NCBI RefSeq assembly: GCF_001648595.1
Contig: NZ_LBAW01000006.1
Coordinates: 62,001 to 126,000 of the forward strand
Source of the DNA: Legionella bozemanae
Lineage (GTDB): Bacteria > Pseudomonadota > Gammaproteobacteria > Legionellales > Legionellaceae
Direction of reading: 5' to 3'
Length of the DNA stretch: 64,000 bases
Shown here piece after piece: positions 61,719-64,000 of this stretch; position 1 is the first letter of the stretch, and each line of letters starts with the position of its first letter. A program made the position numbers and the translations under genes. The notes below the pieces were generated by a model, which was not told where the DNA came from, did no database searches, and saw nothing but the letters and a program-made list of their open reading frames with translations.

Positions 61719-64000
61719 TTATTCTTCACCTTTGTTCTTCGCATTTTCACGTTCGCTTGCAATTTTTGCTGATAAGGTTTTTACCAAGTCAGTTAACTCA
61801 TCTGGAGCAATAACATCTCTCTCTTCAGGTGGATAGCTGGTTGCCAATTGGAAGTCCTTAATAAGTTCATTTGCAACTGTACCAGCATACTTATCCTTGG
61901 CTCCGGCTAAACGTTCAATATTCATCATCTGATTACGTGTTTCGTTAATAGGTAGCAATGACTCAGAAAATGCGGCCTTATCGCTAACTAAAATTGGAGG
62001 ATCCCCTGGGCGTTCTCGCAAAGGACTAAATATCGTTAATGCCCCTTCAACTTCTTCTTCAATTAAATCCTCAACAGGCTCTGGCTCATTATGACCATGG
62101 AACGCAATTAAAGCAGAAACACCACGTTCTATAGGCTCTTCTATAGGGGATTCACGTAATAACTTGGAAATAAGGGTAATTTCTTCGCTTTCTGCTGTTT
62201 TATTAATTGATAAATCGCCACTTTCCAAAATTGTCTGAAATGAGGCCAATTGCTTTTGTAACCTCATTAAATAATCGTCTGGCGGAGCTTCTACTTTTAA
62301 AAATTGATTTAACTTTAATTTCTTAACAGGTTTAGGATTCGCATAAAACATACGAGCACGAACGATTTTTGACTTGAAGAAGATATGAGCTTCACCTTCA
62401 GTTTGTTCTTTTAGATCCAATAGGTCAACACGAGCTCTCTTTTCAAACGAAGAACTTTTACTGTCCATGTACGTATTGGCAATACTGGTGTCTTTAGCTT
62501 GAAATGAATCCACTTTAGTTACATAAGCCTCACCTGCTGTTTTGGTGAAGAAATCCCAAGTTTCTGTAGGATCTTCCAATTTCATACATATTTTAATGTT
62601 TGTGTTTGCACCGATAGATGCAGCTTCTTCTTTAGATGCTTTCTGGAATGCAGGTAAATCTTGCCCTGCAAAAATTGCGGAGAATCCAAGAGAGCGCGCT
62701 TGCGCAGGAACCACTGCAAAGCCTTGAACTGCATAATACCCATACTCATCAAGGATACACATATAAGGTGTCGGTGCATTGGTTGGCTTTCTCAAGATTA
62801 CATCTCGATAATCCCCTTCAACATCCTCCCCCAAACCTGCTGCCATCATTGCTTTTAATGAAGAAACAATAATTTTGCCAAGGTTAGATAACTCATCAGG
62901 AGATTTTTCTAAAGCAGGTAACAGTACGACCAAAATCCTTCGATTCAATACCACATCCTTAAAATCTACCTCAGCGAGATTGGTACGAACAATATGTCCA
63001 TAAGTATCGGCCAAGGATGAAAATGCTCTTACCAGCTGCATAGTAATAAAACCGTGTTGTTCCAAAACTTGTGATACTTGCTTTCCTTTTTTCTCTTTGT
63101 TGTAACCAGGCAAGGTGCCTAAGTAGTTACGTAAAGGGTCTGTAACCAATTTTGGAATCTGCTCAATGTTCACACTTTCTTGATTATCACGCGGGAAGAT
63201 TTTATCAACAACAATAGTTTCTAATCGGGTTAAATCAAAATAGTTACGGATGGTATCTGCATCCAAAAGTATTGCTCCCTCATCACGCATATAAACTAGA
63301 AGGCGCATTAAGGCTTCTACGAAAGCGATAGCACGGCCCTTCCACATGTCACCGTCTCCGCCTCCTTTTGAATCACCCATCAAACTCACTACAAGCTGGG
63401 TTAACATACTGGAAGAACCTTGAGAGAAGGGATTAAATGTATTAGACAGCCTTCTTTCTTGAGGACCAATAATATCTCGCGCACCAGTCATAAAGTTAAT
63501 CAGAAGCAAATCGTCTTCACGCCCCATGCTCCTGACCATGGAAAAAACCTTAGCATAGAGTGAGTTATCACCTTTACCATCTACATAAATAAAACCACTA
63601 CCTTGTACTAAAGCATTAAAAGCAAGGGAAACCAAACATTCTGTTTTACCGCTACCGGTTGAGCCAAAGATTAACGCATGGGTACGCATATCATCATTAG
63701 CAAACCATAGTTCGTGCCCTGTTTTACGATCATTACCAAAAAAAGCGATTCCACGAGCCATATTAGGCTTGTTAACGCCTGGCTTCATATCGTTGTAATC
63801 TTTTACTCGCGAAATAAGAGGAAGACGGAAAGGTAATTTTTGCTTCCGAGTATAACTGTAAAGAAAACTTCCAGCACCTACAAGCATCAAGAACGTTGCA
63901 GCCTCGGAGAAATAATAGGACATTGCCGATAAGGTAAACAGTATAATCGAAATATTCGTTGGATCAGCGAAGAAATCAGCCAACCTCTGTGTCAAAGTCC
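61719..64000 (-). CDS. icmO: Dot/Icm type IV coupling ATPase IcmO (DotL), 5' end outside window
   Basis: About 760 residues visible; the frame stays open to the right edge, so the true start (roughly 20 residues further by memory of L. pneumophila DotL) is off the window. Two transmembrane helices in the first 50 visible residues, then FGNDRKTGHELWFANDDMRT, Walker A FGSTGSGKTECLV, the VirD4-type core GSGFIYVDGKGDNSLYAKVF, and Walker B YMCILDEYGYYAV. The C-terminal extension (from about 590, acidic and Pro-rich) is where DotL binds the adaptors IcmS, IcmW and LvgA. It receives effectors and feeds them to the channel. Confidence 0.97.
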   Translation of the reverse strand, partial: TLTQRLADFFADPTNISIILFTLSAMSYYFSEAATFLMLVGAGSFLYSYTRKQKLPFRLPLISRVKDYNDMKPGVNKPNMARGIAFFGNDRKTGHELWFANDDMRTHALIFGSTGSGKTECLVSLAFNALVQGSGFIYVDGKGDNSLYAKVFSMVRSMGREDDLLLINFMTGARDIIGPQERRLSNTFNPFSQGSSSMLTQLVVSLMGDSKGGGDGDMWKGRAIAFVEALMRLLVYMRDEGAILLDADTIRNYFDLTRLETIVVDKIFPRDNQESVNIEQIPKLVTDPLRNYLGTLPGYNKEKKGKQVSQVLEQHGFITMQLVRAFSSLADTYGHIVRTNLAEVDFKDVVLNRRILVVLLPALEKSPDELSNLGKIIVSSLKAMMAAGLGEDVEGDYRDVILRKPTNAPTPYMCILDEYGYYAVQGFAVVPAQARSLGFSAIFAGQDLPAFQKASKEEAASIGANTNIKICMKLEDPTETWDFFTKTAGEAYVTKVDSFQAKDTSIANTYMDSKSSSFEKRARVDLLDLKEQTEGEAHIFFKSKIVRARMFYANPKPVKKLKLNQFLKVEAPPDDYLMRLQKQLASFQTILESGDLSINKTAESEEITLISKLLRESPIEEPIERGVSALIAFHGHNEPEPVEDLIEEEVEGALTIFSPLRERPGDPPILVSDKAAFSESLLPINETRNQMMNIERLAGAKDKYAGTVANELIKDFQLATSYPPEERDVIAPDELTDLVKTLSAKIASERENAKNKGEE

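Overview
The window is chromosomal DNA of a Legionella species, or a very close relative. The decisive evidence is the right half (48.5-64 kb). It carries the core of a Dot/Icm type IVB secretion system in the order known from L. pneumophila region II: icmO(dotL)-icmN(dotK)-icmM(dotJ)-icmL(dotI)-icmK(dotH)-icmE(dotG)-icmG(dotF)-icmC(dotE)-icmD(dotP)-icmJ(dotN)-icmB(dotO), all on the minus strand. The DNA is AT-rich with tight operons, many small inverted-repeat elements and a putative eukaryotic-like histone deacetylase effector, all in keeping with Legionella. No rRNA, tRNA or CRISPR was seen.

Layout. (1) 0-6.98 kb, mixed housekeeping: a lysophospholipid-acyltransferase-like fragment, a TVP38/DedA-type membrane protein, pabC, a small PA3496-like protein, 5-formyl-THF cyclo-ligase, a P-II protein, UbiK-like protein, ComM/YifB and a GT87-like membrane protein. 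(2) 7.0-9.4 kb: yqgE-ruvX-pyrB, broken up by two copies of one ~120-bp inverted-repeat element, each sitting at a stop codon. (3) 9.4-18 kb: a stand-alone secretin-like protein, a PhoU-like/Pit phosphate pair, adenosine deaminase, a bacterial PH-domain protein, DciA, an M13 metallopeptidase, and an unusual translationally coupled pair: a 26-residue peptide ending in Ala-Cys-Cys-Gly and a GRDP-like protein. (4) 18-35.5 kb: the division and cell-wall (dcw) cluster on the minus strand, smc-zipA, then murF-mraY-murD-ftsW-murC-murB-ddlB-ftsQ-ftsA-ftsZ-lpxC. murE, murG, ftsL and ftsI are not in it. (5) 35.6-40.8 kb, accessory: an orphan protein, greB, an acid phosphatase, an LphD-like histone deacetylase and a coiled-coil/membrane protein that may be an effector. 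(6) 41-48.3 kb: a dicarboxylate/amino-acid symporter, a PspC-like protein, ahpC2-ahpD with divergent oxyR, a cupin-like secreted protein, a Spy/CpxP-like protein and an OmpR/EnvZ-type two-component pair. (7) 48.5-64 kb: a secreted protein that may have the LURP-one/tubby fold, followed by the Dot/Icm block.

How the genes work together. The murF-to-lpxC run makes lipid II precursors, assembles the Z-ring (FtsZ, FtsA, ZipA, FtsQ, FtsW) and commits lipid A synthesis. The Dot/Icm block encodes the coupling ATPase DotL, the inner-membrane proteins DotI/DotJ/DotE/DotP, the core channel DotG/DotF/DotH with lipoprotein DotK, and the ATPase DotO with DotN. The LphD-like protein, and possibly its neighbours, are candidate cargo of that machine.

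Best novelty candidates: the 26-aa ACCG-ending peptide with its coupled GRDP-like partner (15.2-15.65 kb); the stop-codon-associated inverted-repeat elements; the acyltransferase homologue with Arg at the catalytic His position; the Cys-bearing super-modules of the DotG repeat; and the secreted protein found downstream of icmB where L. pneumophila has tphA-icmF.
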